Shown piece by piece: positions 1 to 8,410 of a stretch of DNA of 64,000 bases (position 1 is the first letter of the stretch; every line of letters begins with the position of its first letter). The stretch covers positions 114,085 through 178,084 of the forward strand of contig NZ_JABXKK010000066.1 in the NCBI RefSeq assembly GCF_017115045.1, in the 5' to 3' direction. The notes beneath the pieces were generated by a model. The model worked only from the letters and a program-made list of their open reading frames with translations. It was not told the DNA's origin and made no database searches. The DNA comes from Nostoc sp. NMS8. Its GTDB lineage: Bacteria; Cyanobacteriota; Cyanobacteriia; Cyanobacteriales; Nostocaceae. The position numbers were made by a program, and so were the translations under genes.

Positions 1-380
1 ACTTTTGTATTGGAATATGAACCATCTGGTGTAGCTATTTGGAACAAGAAAAATTCATTTATCCGCTTTGCTTCTGCTTTTAAATAGGGTTCTGCCACAG
101 ACCAATTTAAGGAGCGTACAGTTGAAGTATTAGCCAAGGTTTCTACCTCTACTTGGCGAACATGTAACCACTCTTCAATTTCAGCGCTTCCTCTCTGTAC
201 CTCTAAAAAAGCGCTCTGTCTCAAATCTTTGAGCGTCAGATTTCTAGCAGCTTGATAGCTGAAATAAGCAGAAATACTGACTATAAGAGTAGTACCACTA
301 AGAATAAATCGAATCAGTAAATTTCGCGATGGATGATTTTTTTTGTCAGATGCCAATAGGCTGGAGTTTTGTTGTATCAA
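1..380 (-). CDS. N-terminus of a membrane sensor protein (partial)
   Basis: This reading frame runs leftward out of the window, so only the first 126 residues are present. The start is TTG at 378-380, chosen because a strong TAAGGAG ribosome site lies seven bases upstream (388-394). After about 20 polar residues there is one hydrophobic segment (about residues 22-40, LLIRFILSGTTLIVSISAYF), then an extracytoplasmic stretch with ...SLNWSVAEPYLKAEAKRINE... and ...TPDGSYSNTK. That pattern matches the beginning of the double-Cache sensor domains of cyanobacterial hybrid histidine kinases and adenylate cyclases. The output domain is outside the window, so kinase versus cyclase cannot be decided. 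Confidence 0.7.
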   Translation of the reverse strand, partial: MIQQNSSLLASDKKNHPSRNLLIRFILSGTTLIVSISAYFSYQAARNLTLKDLRQSAFLEVQRGSAEIEEWLHVRQVEVETLANTSTVRSLNWSVAEPYLKAEAKRINEFFLFQIATPDGSYSNTK

Positions 381-585
381 AGGTTAGCTCCTTAACCACA
401 TAGTTCGGTAAGAAAAAATTCTAGGTTATCTTTATATTTCCCCAGAAATTACCGATGCTCACAGCTTTTGGTAAAATAAAGAAGAAATTTATAGTAATGG
501 CACGATTATAAGTTTTTATATCAAAAGATGCTTTCAAATAAACTAAAATTCCAATTATTGCTTCTAATTACGAATTGTTAAGCTG

Positions 586-689
586 CTATAGCAATCCTAT
601 TTGATTTGTGAAAATCACAAGACTCAGATCCCGACTTCTCGTAGAAGTCGGGGATTTCGTTGTTCACGAATGATTTAGGATTGTTATAG
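586..689. repeat. MITE-like palindromic element
   Basis: A 104-bp element bounded by imperfect terminal inverted repeats, CTATAGCAATCCTA on the left and TAGGATTGTTATAG on the right. The inner part carries a perfect 10-bp stem (CCCGACTTCT, 630-639, pairing with 643-652 over a 3-base loop). No coding capacity. It fills most of the gap between the sensor gene and the kinase gene. Confidence 0.7.
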
Positions 690-754
690 TACAGCGTAAA
701 TAGACCACCCATTTAAAATGAATAAAACACTTACGCTATATTCATTTTTAATTT

Positions 755-2887
755 TTAATTCCCTTGCGGTGGATTGGTGGAATTAGGAAATGGCAGAACT
801 GGCACAATTACAGGCTTAGGCTTTGATATTTCGCCTTGTAGTTGAATTTGGGCTTGATTGCGGCCGTCTATTGCTTGTTGGTAATTAGATTTGTATTTTA
901 TTGCTTGATCGTAAGACGCGATCGCATCTTTAAACCGTTTCAAATTTAATAAAGCATTGCCTCTGCTATACCAGCTTTCGGAATGATCTGGTTTATAACG
1001 AACTGCCTTATTATAAGATGCGATCGCATCTTCGTATTTCTGCAAAATGTATTGTGAATTTCCTAGATTATACCAGAGTTGATAGTCCTTTTGCTTAATC
1101 GTTGCTGCTTTAGTGTAAGATTTTATTGCTTCTTCATAACGTTGGTTTTTATGCAGCGACCAGCCCAAATTATACCATGCTTGATAGTTTCTGGGATTGG
1201 ATTTAATTACTTGATTAAAAGATTCAATTGCTTCTGGGTAACGTTGTAGATTTAACAGTATATTACCTCTCGAAAGCCAAGCTTGATAATAATTTGGCTG
1301 GTATTGTACAGCTTTATCATAAGCGGTGAATGCATCTTGATAGCGTTGCATTCTAACTCGATTATTCCCCAGGTTATACCAAGCTTGCTCGTAGTCTGGT
1401 TTTAGCCCAACAACTTTTTCTAAGGCTGCGATCGCTTCTTCATATCGTTTAGAATTCTGCAACGCTAATCCTTTTTTATACCAAGCTTCATAATTATCTG
1501 GTTTGAGTTCAATTGCCTTTTCATAAGACTTAATTGCTTGATCATATTGGTTTAAATTACTGAAAGCTTCACCCTTAGCATTCCAGACTTCTGAGTTGTT
1601 GCCATTTAATTCTAAGGCTTTGTCAAAAGATGCGATCGCTTCTTGATATCGTTGTAAATTTCCCAATACAAAACCCCGTCCAACCCAAGCATCTAAATAA
1701 TCTGGTTTAATTTGAATTGCTTTGTCATACGCCACTAATGCTTCTTTGTACTTTTTTAATTTATCTAGCGTTTTGGCTTGACCATTCCAGCCTTGAGGAT
1801 AATCTGGTCGAATATTAACGGCTTTTTCATATACTTCTAGCGCGTCTTGATAACGTTGTAAATCAAAAAGCGTATTTCCTTGCTTAGATAATTCTATGGC
1901 ATTATTTGAATTAATATTATTCCAAATAAATATTGATGCTACTCCACCAACACAAAGCAAAAATATTGATAGTAAAATTTTCTGCAATGTACCTTTTTTC
2001 GGTTGCGGCTTGTTAATATTTTTTGGCGGCGAAACAGGAGTTAACGCTATTGTTTGGGCAGGTGGTTTTGTTAACTCTTTCAGCGCTTGTAATGCCACCG
2101 TTGCCGAAGGATAGCGTTGCCGAAAGTCGTAGCACACCATTTTATCTAAGAATTGAGCGAATTCTGGCGTAACTGTGGCTTGATTATGCCAGATAATTTC
2201 ATTAGTATCAGCATCTTTGACTATTTCTTCAGCTGATAATCCCGTGAGAGCTTGAATAGCAATTATTCCCGCAGCATAGATATCACTGCTTAATTTTGGC
2301 ATCCCATGAGCTTGTTCACCAGGAATATAACCAGGTGTACCAATAGCTACAGTAGCTATAGTTTGACCTTGGGGAGTAATAACTTGAGTAGCAATTTGTT
2401 TAACTGCACCAAAATCAATTAAAATTAATTTGCCATCTGGTTGGCGTCTGAGAATATTTCGTGGATTGACATCACGGTGAATTACATTCTGTTGATGGAC
2501 AAATTCTAAGATTGTCAAAAGTTCTTGTAAAAGTGAAATTACTTGCTCTTGACTGAGGGTTTTGCCTGCTGTTAATTCTTGACTCAGATCGTGACCTTCG
2601 ATCAATTCCTGTACGAGATAAAATTCGGCATTCTCCTCAAAATAAGCTAAAAGTTGGGGAATGCGATCGTGAGTTCCTAATTTATAAAGAACTTGTGCTT
2701 CCGTATCAAATAAACGCCTAGCTGTTTCTAAAGTTACTGGATCGCTTGCCTGGAGTTTGAGTTTCTTAACGACACATAGAGGTGAACCCGGTAATTGAGT
2801 ATCAGAAGCCACAAAAGTTTCACCAAAACCCCCACCTCCCAAGTTACTAATAATTTGGTATCTTCCTACAAGTGTGTTTCCCAGCAT
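755..2887 (-). CDS. Ser/Thr protein kinase with C-terminal TPR repeats
   Basis: A 710-residue membrane-anchored eukaryote-type kinase. The kinase domain covers about residues 8-270: glycine loop GGGGFGETF at 17-25, ATP lysine at 41/42, catalytic loop HRDVNPRN with D139, DFG in LIDFGAVK, and GTPGYIPGEQ as the activation-segment end. The usual HRDxKPxN lysine is Asn141 here. A Pro/Lys-rich linker precedes one transmembrane helix (about 305-323). Ten 34-residue TPR units follow (about 335-680), then a Pro-rich tail. The topology implies a cytoplasmic kinase and TPRs outside the membrane, which would make the TPRs an input or scaffold domain; that is inference. It is monocistronic on the minus strand. 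The substrate is unknown. Confidence 0.92.
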   Translation of the reverse strand: MLGNTLVGRYQIISNLGGGGFGETFVASDTQLPGSPLCVVKKLKLQASDPVTLETARRLFDTEAQVLYKLGTHDRIPQLLAYFEENAEFYLVQELIEGHDLSQELTAGKTLSQEQVISLLQELLTILEFVHQQNVIHRDVNPRNILRRQPDGKLILIDFGAVKQIATQVITPQGQTIATVAIGTPGYIPGEQAHGMPKLSSDIYAAGIIAIQALTGLSAEEIVKDADTNEIIWHNQATVTPEFAQFLDKMVCYDFRQRYPSATVALQALKELTKPPAQTIALTPVSPPKNINKPQPKKGTLQKILLSIFLLCVGGVASIFIWNNINSNNAIELSKQGNTLFDLQRYQDALEVYEKAVNIRPDYPQGWNGQAKTLDKLKKYKEALVAYDKAIQIKPDYLDAWVGRGFVLGNLQRYQEAIASFDKALELNGNNSEVWNAKGEAFSNLNQYDQAIKSYEKAIELKPDNYEAWYKKGLALQNSKRYEEAIAALEKVVGLKPDYEQAWYNLGNNRVRMQRYQDAFTAYDKAVQYQPNYYQAWLSRGNILLNLQRYPEAIESFNQVIKSNPRNYQAWYNLGWSLHKNQRYEEAIKSYTKAATIKQKDYQLWYNLGNSQYILQKYEDAIASYNKAVRYKPDHSESWYSRGNALLNLKRFKDAIASYDQAIKYKSNYQQAIDGRNQAQIQLQGEISKPKPVIVPVLPFPNSTNPPQGN

Positions 2888-2939
2888 CTCGTTTACCTAG
2901 TTAAGTGCGATGCGATCTGATTTCAATCTTGCCACACGT

Positions 2940-3060
2940 TAAGGGGGAGTGAGATCAGGGGATAAAGAGGACAAGGGAGACAAGGGGAAATTATGAACAA
3001 GTCTCTTCCTTGTCTACCCTGTCTCCCTTGTCTCTTATCCATGCCCAATGCCCAATGCCC
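2940..3060. repeat. Purine/pyrimidine short tandem repeat palindrome
   Basis: Low-complexity heptamer-like repeats built from AGGGAGACAAGG on the left and CCCTGTCTCCCTTGTCTC on the right, so the two halves can pair as a large imperfect hairpin. This is the seven-base-repeat style common between Nostoc genes. It lies just upstream of the rhomboid-like gene and makes the reading frame look falsely open before the real start. Confidence 0.55.
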
Positions 3061-3069
3061 CAAATCTGT

Positions 3070-3768
3070 ATGATTCCTATTAGTGATAATGTTCGTTGTC
3101 GAAGTAAGCCGATTATTAATTATTGGTTAATTGGCATTAATCTGGCTGTGTTTTTATGGGAACTTAAACTAGAATTTAATGATCAATTGGGCTATTTTGT
3201 GAATAGTTGGGGTGTAATTCCAGCGCAGATTACTGGAGCAATTACAAATGCACTATTCTTTAACAATGCTGCTTGGATAATTGTAATTTGGCGAACATTT
3301 TCGCTACTTTTGGGAATATTTCTGCACGGCAGTTTTAGTCAAATATTAGGAAATCTACTATTTTTATGGGTTTTTGGGAAAACTGTAGAAAATATTCTGG
3401 GACACAAACGCTATCTCGGATTTTATCTCGCTGCTGGCGTGATTACAGAGGTAGTCCAAATTCTGATTGAACCGAGTTTGACAGTACCATTGATTGGGGG
3501 CAATGGTGCGATCGCAGCTATTTTAGGAGTTTACATTATAAAGTTTCCTAAAGCTAAAATTGACACCATTTTGCCGTTAATAATCTTGTATATCCCCATT
3601 CAAGTACCGGCCTTTTTCTATATATTTTGGTGGTTTGGGCAACAATTATTTTATGGTATCGGCAGCTTAAATATTCCTCCTGCTGGTGTAAATCAATCGG
3701 GTGTTGTTTTCTGGGGGCAAGTAGTGGCATTATCAATAGGTGCAGCTTTCATGCGATTAAAGAAATAA
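3070..3768 (+). CDS. Rhomboid-fold membrane protein, predicted catalytically dead
   Basis: A 232-residue polytopic protein of the rhomboid family. The start is placed at ATG 3070 because the 20 codons before it fall in low-complexity spacer repeats. Recognisable rhomboid features are HGSFSQILGNLLFLWVFG (H86, N95), a GHKRYLGFYL segment and a GxxGAIAAILGVY segment at 143-155. In active rhomboids the last contains the catalytic Ser (GxSGA); here it is GGNGA, Asn145. The second catalytic residue, a His in the last helix (usually AHxGG), is replaced by Gln217 in FWGQVVAL. Both members of the Ser-His dyad are therefore absent, which suggests a binding or chaperone role instead of proteolysis. It stands alone between two signalling genes. 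Confidence 0.8.
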   Translation: MIPISDNVRCRSKPIINYWLIGINLAVFLWELKLEFNDQLGYFVNSWGVIPAQITGAITNALFFNNAAWIIVIWRTFSLLLGIFLHGSFSQILGNLLFLWVFGKTVENILGHKRYLGFYLAAGVITEVVQILIEPSLTVPLIGGNGAIAAILGVYIIKFPKAKIDTILPLIILYIPIQVPAFFYIFWWFGQQLFYGIGSLNIPPAGVNQSGVVFWGQVVALSIGAAFMRLKK

Positions 3769-4033
3769 ACTTTCTTTAGCTACTTTTGTCGGGTGTTCAT
3801 TATTGACTGATGCCGAAAACCTCTATTTTTATATTTGTGCCAGTGCTTAACCTACAGTTATTGGAAGTTACATATATCTTTCGGCTGAAATATCTAAGCT
3901 GGTTTTGCTTCAAAAGCATATTGTTGATAGACAAAATGATTGCTGTAATAATATTTTAAATTTTGATTTTTGAAGTGTTTATGTACCTTTTGGTGGATTG
4001 AATTTTGAGCTATAAAATTCATAGATTAAACTA

Positions 4034-4151
4034 GGGCATACCTCAATACAGTTCAGATTGAGCAACAAAACACTTGTATAGACGTTATTGCGTCTCGAAA
4101 ACCTAAAATTGTTGCCAGTAGACCTTAAGCCAAGCGTATTGGGGCATACCT
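4034..4151. repeat. MITE (family D) with 10-bp target duplication
   Basis: A 98-bp element (4044-4141) beginning CAATACAGTTCAG and ending CCAAGCGTATTG, flanked on both sides by the direct repeat GGGCATACCT (4034-4043 and 4142-4151). A closely similar copy lies in inverted orientation at 18261-18363, also with its own 10-bp duplication, and shortened relatives lie at about 9796-9853 and 58845-58940. It is non-coding. The rest of the 3769-4180 gap is AT-rich without recognisable features. Confidence 0.8.
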
Positions 4152-4180
4152 ACTCTTCAAGTCGGTGTTATTAACTATGA

Positions 4181-6832
4181 ATGGTGTACAAGATGCCGAA
4201 TGCTGATAAAATTAACTTTCAACTCACTGAAGAATTAGCACTTTTGCGGCAGCGTGTAGCTGAGTTAGAGCAATCAGAGATATCTTATCAGCAAAGGCAA
4301 ACAGTGCTTGAGGAAGAATTAATAGAACTAAAAAGAAAGCTGCTAGAAGTAGAAAATCCTCATATTCCAGTTGTCGATCTGCATATTGAGAAGGACACAT
4401 CCACTATCAATCTATCAACAAATGTGGAAGTAATTTTACAGCAACTTCAACAAGAAATTACCAAACGAGAGCAAGTAGAAGTAGTCCTAAGAGATAGTGA
4501 GGAACGGTTGAGGCTAGTTCTAGATGTTTCTGAAATGGGATTGTGGGATTGGAATGTTGTTACCAATCAAGTAATATGGTCTAAAAATTATGAAATGCTT
4601 TTTGGTCTAATTCCAAGTAATTTTGATGGGCCTTATGAGACGTTTCAAAAGTGCGTTTATTCTGAAGATAAGCAATCTGTTATGCAGGCGATCGCTCAGG
4701 CTTTGGCACAAAAAACTGACTACAACGATGAATTTCGTATAGTTCGGTCAGACCAAAGTGTACATTGGATTTCTGCTAAAGGAAAATTTATCTATGACGA
4801 TAGAGGTCAAGCAGTAAGAATGATCGGCGTTTGTATGGAAACTACTGTGTGCAAGCAGGCAGAAGAAAGTACTCGCGAACTAACAACCCAAGTCCAAGAA
4901 CAGGCAAATATCTTAAATGCTATCCTTACTGCCTCCGTCGATCATATTTATATCTTTAATCGTAGAGGTTGTTATCAATATATTAGTCGTGATGGAGCAA
5001 CAATATTAGGCTTAAAACCCCAAGATATTATCGGCAAAACTTTGTCAGAACTGGATTTACCCCCAGACCTAATAATGCAGGTAGATAACCAACGACAAGC
5101 TGTAATGAAAACTGGGCAGCCGCTCAAGGATGAGTGTAAATATATTGCTGCTGATGGCGTTCATTATTATGAATATATCCTCAGCGCATTACGCAATGTT
5201 GACCAAACAATTGACGGCGTAATTGCTGTTTCTCGCGATATTACTGAACACAAACGGGCAGAAAAATCATTACGTGAAAGTGAAGCACGATTTCGGCGTT
5301 TGTTTGAATCTAACCTCATCGGGGTCGCCTTTTGGACTGTAGATGGATTAGTTATTGATGCTAATGATGCCTTTCTTCAACTAGCTGGCTACACTCGTGA
5401 TGAGTTTGCCACTTTAGGTAAAATTAATTGGAGAGAACTTACTCCTGTTGAGTATAAAGATTTAGACGATCGCGCCCTTTTGGAGGTGCAAGCCAAAGGA
5501 ATTTCCAAAATTTACGAAAAAGAGTACATCCACCGTAACGGCAAGCGAGTACCAGTTGTCTTGGGGGTGGCCTTGCTAAATGACTCTAAAGATAATGGTG
5601 TTGCTTTTGTATTGGATATTACCGATCGCAAATTAGCAGAAAAAGAATGCGATCGCCTCCTCGAATGCGAAAAGACAGCACGCCAACAAGCAGAAATCGC
5701 CAACAAAATTAAAGATGAATTTCTAGCAGTTCTCTCCCATGAACTGCGAACCCCACTCAACCCCATCCTGGGATGGTCGAAAATGCTGCGGACTCGCAAA
5801 TTTGGCGAAAAAACTACTAACCACGCCTTAGAAACCATTGAACGCAACGCCAAGTTACAAACCCAGCTAATTGAAGATTTGTTAGATGTGTCTCGCATCC
5901 TCCAAGGAAAATTAAACTTGAATGTCTGTCCAGTAAACTTGGTAATGGTAGTTGAAGCAGCACTAGAAACGGTACGACTAGCAGCACAAGCCAAGTCAAT
6001 TCAAATTCAGACCATATTTGATGATCGCAGTTTAGGACAAGTGATTGGCGACCCAAATCGGCTGCAACAAGTTGTGTGGAACCTGCTCTCCAATGCAGTA
6101 AAATTTACACCAACAGGAGGACGGGTAGAAATTCGACTCATGGAAGCTGATAATCAAATTCAAATTCAGGTCAGCGATACAGGTAAGGGAATTATCCCAG
6201 ACTTTTTACCTTACGTGTTCGATTACTTTCGCCAAGCTGATGGCACAACTACGCGGATATTTGGCGGACTAGGTTTAGGATTAGCGATCGTGCGTAAGGT
6301 TGTAGAAATGCATGGGGGAAAAGTTAAAGCCGAAAGTCCTGGAGAACAAGCAGGTGCAACCTTCACTGTTGAATTACCGCTTTTAATCAGAAGCGAACAG
6401 GTTTGGGGTGAAGAAAATCAGTCTTTATCTTCTGAATCTGAATCCTCGCTCCTTGCGGACACTCAAGTTTTAGTGGTAGACGATGAACCAGATATCCGCG
6501 ACTTAATTACCTTTATTTTACAAGACTACGGTCTAGAAGTAACCGCCGTAGCATCAGCACAAGAAGCGCTACAAGCACTATCTGAGTCGATACCAGATGT
6601 TTTAATTAGTGATATTGGAATGCCAAAGACAGACGGTTATATGCTGATGCGGGAAGTGCGATCGCGATCGCCAGGGCAAGGAGGAAGTGTACCAGCGATC
6701 GCGCTGACAGCTTATGCAGGGGAAATGAATCAACAGCAAGCGCTAGCAGCAGGATTTCAAATGCATATCTCCAAACCAGTAGATCCAGATGTATTGGTGA
6801 AAGCGATCGCTGATTTGATTAAGCAAAGTTGA
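4181..6832 (+). CDS. Hybrid sensor histidine kinase (3 PAS, HK, receiver)
   Basis: An 883-residue soluble hybrid kinase. Order: N-terminal coiled region (about 10-60), PAS 105-220 (WDWNVVTNQVIW), PAS 235-355, PAS 365-485, HisKA with H520 in LSHELRTPLNP, HATPase (N box WNLLSNAVKFTP, G1 SDTGKGI, G2 GLGLGLAIVRK) about 620-740, and a C-terminal receiver with D811 in SDIGMPKTDGY and the KP motif SKPVD. No membrane segment is visible, so the PAS domains probably sense a cytoplasmic cue. The intramolecular phosphorelay would run His520 to Asp811. No response regulator gene adjoins it. The last 75 bp are duplicated at 7495-7572 after the toxin gene. Confidence 0.93.
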   Translation: MVYKMPNADKINFQLTEELALLRQRVAELEQSEISYQQRQTVLEEELIELKRKLLEVENPHIPVVDLHIEKDTSTINLSTNVEVILQQLQQEITKREQVEVVLRDSEERLRLVLDVSEMGLWDWNVVTNQVIWSKNYEMLFGLIPSNFDGPYETFQKCVYSEDKQSVMQAIAQALAQKTDYNDEFRIVRSDQSVHWISAKGKFIYDDRGQAVRMIGVCMETTVCKQAEESTRELTTQVQEQANILNAILTASVDHIYIFNRRGCYQYISRDGATILGLKPQDIIGKTLSELDLPPDLIMQVDNQRQAVMKTGQPLKDECKYIAADGVHYYEYILSALRNVDQTIDGVIAVSRDITEHKRAEKSLRESEARFRRLFESNLIGVAFWTVDGLVIDANDAFLQLAGYTRDEFATLGKINWRELTPVEYKDLDDRALLEVQAKGISKIYEKEYIHRNGKRVPVVLGVALLNDSKDNGVAFVLDITDRKLAEKECDRLLECEKTARQQAEIANKIKDEFLAVLSHELRTPLNPILGWSKMLRTRKFGEKTTNHALETIERNAKLQTQLIEDLLDVSRILQGKLNLNVCPVNLVMVVEAALETVRLAAQAKSIQIQTIFDDRSLGQVIGDPNRLQQVVWNLLSNAVKFTPTGGRVEIRLMEADNQIQIQVSDTGKGIIPDFLPYVFDYFRQADGTTTRIFGGLGLGLAIVRKVVEMHGGKVKAESPGEQAGATFTVELPLLIRSEQVWGEENQSLSSESESSLLADTQVLVVDDEPDIRDLITFILQDYGLEVTAVASAQEALQALSESIPDVLISDIGMPKTDGYMLMREVRSRSPGQGGSVPAIALTAYAGEMNQQQALAAGFQMHISKPVDPDVLVKAIADLIKQS

Positions 6833-6916
6833 TACTAGATAAGCGTCCGTCGGCTGTCCATCACTTTAGTGTTGTGCGATCTCTACTGCTTTCCTGCTAG
6901 ACTCTGAATAGTCCTT

Positions 6917-7159
6917 ATGCTTTCAGAAATTATGGCATCTGTTGAGCAGATCATGAAAGAAGCCTTAACTTTGCCCAGTGCAGCGAGAGCATTGTTGGCA
7001 GAAAAGCTGGTTGAAAGTCTTGAATTTGATGTAGACGAAACACTTCAAACACTGTGGACAGATGAAGCCAAGAAGCGTAGAGATGAAGTTCGTAGCGGTG
7101 CGGTTTCACCCATTCCTGGAGAGGAAGCGTTAGCTAGAGTAAGACAACTTTTGGAGTAA
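6917..7159 (+). CDS. Antitoxin of a RelE/ParE-type addiction module
   Basis: An 80-residue acidic helical protein matching the putative addiction module component family: ...VEQIMKEALTLPSAARALLAEKLVESLE..., then W-[TK]-DEAKKRRDEVRSG and a C-terminal PGEEALARVRQLL. These proteins bind and neutralise a partner RelE/ParE toxin through the C-terminal tail. Starts at 6917 or 6932 (MASVEQ) are both possible; neither has a strong ribosome site. The stop codon overlaps the toxin start by one base (TAATG), which indicates translational coupling. Confidence 0.85.
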   Translation: MLSEIMASVEQIMKEALTLPSAARALLAEKLVESLEFDVDETLQTLWTDEAKKRRDEVRSGAVSPIPGEEALARVRQLLE

Positions 7160-7470
7160 TGAAATACGTCTTTCATCCAGCAGCATTGAGTGAATACGGT
7201 GAAGCAGTCAAGTTTTACGCAGAGCGCCGGGTTGAATTAGCACAAGCATTTATTAATGCGGTTGAGGATGCAATTTTCCGAATTATCCAGTCACCGACTC
7301 GTTGGGCTGTTGTTGACGAAGACATTCGTCGATGTCTAACGCGCAAATTTCCCTATGGAATTTTATACACTATTGAGGAAGATTGCGTTTTAATTTTGGC
7401 GGTAATGCACTGTAGCCGTGAACCGGGATACTGGAAAGAGCGCCTCATAGATGAACCATCAGATGGATAA
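7159..7470 (+). CDS. RelE/ParE-family toxin
   Basis: A 103-residue protein with the compact RelE/ParE pattern: HPAALSEYGEAVKFYAER near the N-terminus, a central helix pair (AFINAVEDAIFRI), WAVVDEDIRRCLTRKFPYGILYTIEEDCVLILAVMHCSREPGYWKER. Such toxins act on ribosome-bound mRNA (RelE) or gyrase (ParE); the sequence alone does not decide which. It is coupled to the preceding antitoxin gene. A second, broken copy of its first third lies at 7620-7714, so the module has been duplicated and lost here. Confidence 0.85.
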   Translation: MKYVFHPAALSEYGEAVKFYAERRVELAQAFINAVEDAIFRIIQSPTRWAVVDEDIRRCLTRKFPYGILYTIEEDCVLILAVMHCSREPGYWKERLIDEPSDG

Positions 7471-7494
7471 AATAAATTTCTAAAAATGAATCAG

Positions 7495-7714
7495 TAGCAA
7501 GATTTCAAATGTATATCTCCAAACCAGTAGATCCAGATATATTGTTGAAAGCGATCGCTGATTTGATTAAGTAGTCATTGGTCATTAGTACATAATCTAG
7601 TGTTTCATTGGCGAAAAAAACTGAATACGGTGAAGCGGTCAAGTTTTACGCAGTAGTCGCGTTGAATTAGCACAAGCTATTTATTAATGCGGTTGAGCAT
7701 GCATGGGCTGTTAC
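7495..7714 (+). pseudogene. Decayed duplicate of kinase tail plus toxin start
   Basis: Two remnants in the same order as the intact genes. Bases 7495-7572 repeat the end of the hybrid kinase gene (original 6749-6823; TATCTCCAAACCAGTAGATC shared), ending in a stop. Bases 7620-7705 repeat the toxin gene from codon 11 onward (original 7189-7271; AAGTTTTACGCAG shared) with small deletions that break the frame, and TGGGCTGTT at 7706-7714 continues it after a deletion of about 30 bp. The antitoxin is missing between them. This is best read as a tandem segmental duplication that then decayed. Confidence 0.8.
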
Positions 7715-7943
7715 CGCTTGTCCGCCGGGAATTGAAATTCCCGTCTCATAGCTAAAGTCATCTGAAGATGACTAAATATCGCCAAAAATCTCCAGTCTAC
7801 TGAAGTAGACTTAAGCTATTAGCCCGAACATTTATTTCCGGGCGGGCATGGAAGCCAACAGATAAGCTATTTCCAGCTTAAGTTGACACCTATGGGCGTG
7901 CCGTGCCCCTACGGGTGTACCTTACTAGGTCGGGAAACGCTAT
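7715..7943. repeat. Hairpin-rich dispersed repeat fused to half a family A MITE
   Basis: Bases 7715-7890 share long near-identical stretches with 26710-26885: the small stems AGTCATCTGAAGATGACT and AGTCTACTGAAGTAGACT, and AAGCTATTTCCAGCTTAAG. The right part (about 7891-7943, CGTGCCCCTACGGG to GGGAAACGCTATA) is the right half of the family A element seen complete at 59057-59162. The unit is non-coding and interrupts the end of the decayed toxin copy. Confidence 0.7.
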
Positions 7944-7967
7944 AAGCCGATACAATAAATAACATTG

Positions 7968-8240
7968 TTAATCAATACAATGGCATTGTCAGTCGATACA
8001 ATGGCATTGTCAGTCGATACAATGGCATTGTCAGTGGATGCAATGGCATTGTCAGTGGATGCAATGGCATTGTTAATCAATACAATGGCATTGTCAGTCG
8101 ATACAATGGCATTGTCAGTGGATGCAATGGCATTGTCAGTGGATGCAATGGCATTGTTAATCAATACAATGGCATTGTCAGTCGATACAATGGCATTGTC
8201 AGTGGATGCAATGGCATTGTCAGTGGATGCAATGGCATTG
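7968..8240. repeat. 21-bp tandem repeat array, 13 units, higher-order pattern
   Basis: Thirteen exact 21-bp units, each ending in the near-palindrome CAATGGCATTG. Three unit types differ in their first ten bases: a (TTAATCAATA), b (TCAGTCGATA), c (TCAGTGGATG). The order is a b b c c, a b c c, a b c c, so 84-bp blocks have themselves been duplicated. Degenerate units flank both sides (CGATACAATAAAT at 7948-7960 and about 8244-8256). Because 21 is divisible by three and the unit has no stop, several frames on both strands stay open; I do not regard any of them as a gene. The array lies upstream of the GTPase gene. Confidence 0.9.
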
Positions 8241-8410
8241 TTAGTCGATACAATAAATTTACCTTGTTACGTTTTTCTACAGCTACGGTTTGTTTTGGAG
8301 TGTGAGCCACCGCTACCTCCAAAATGCGATCGCCCACAAACACTACTAAAGTTACTAGTTATCCTTTTGAGAATCGCTATAAGATTAGTAAAAGCGTCTT
8401 CTACGTTTGG

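Noticed and set aside
3010..3069. N-terminal extension of the rhomboid-like protein
   Set aside because: The 20 extra codons fall in low-complexity spacer repeats; ATG 3070 fits the family better.
7968..8240. CRISPR array
   Set aside because: Units are contiguous with no unique spacers, and no cas gene is present.
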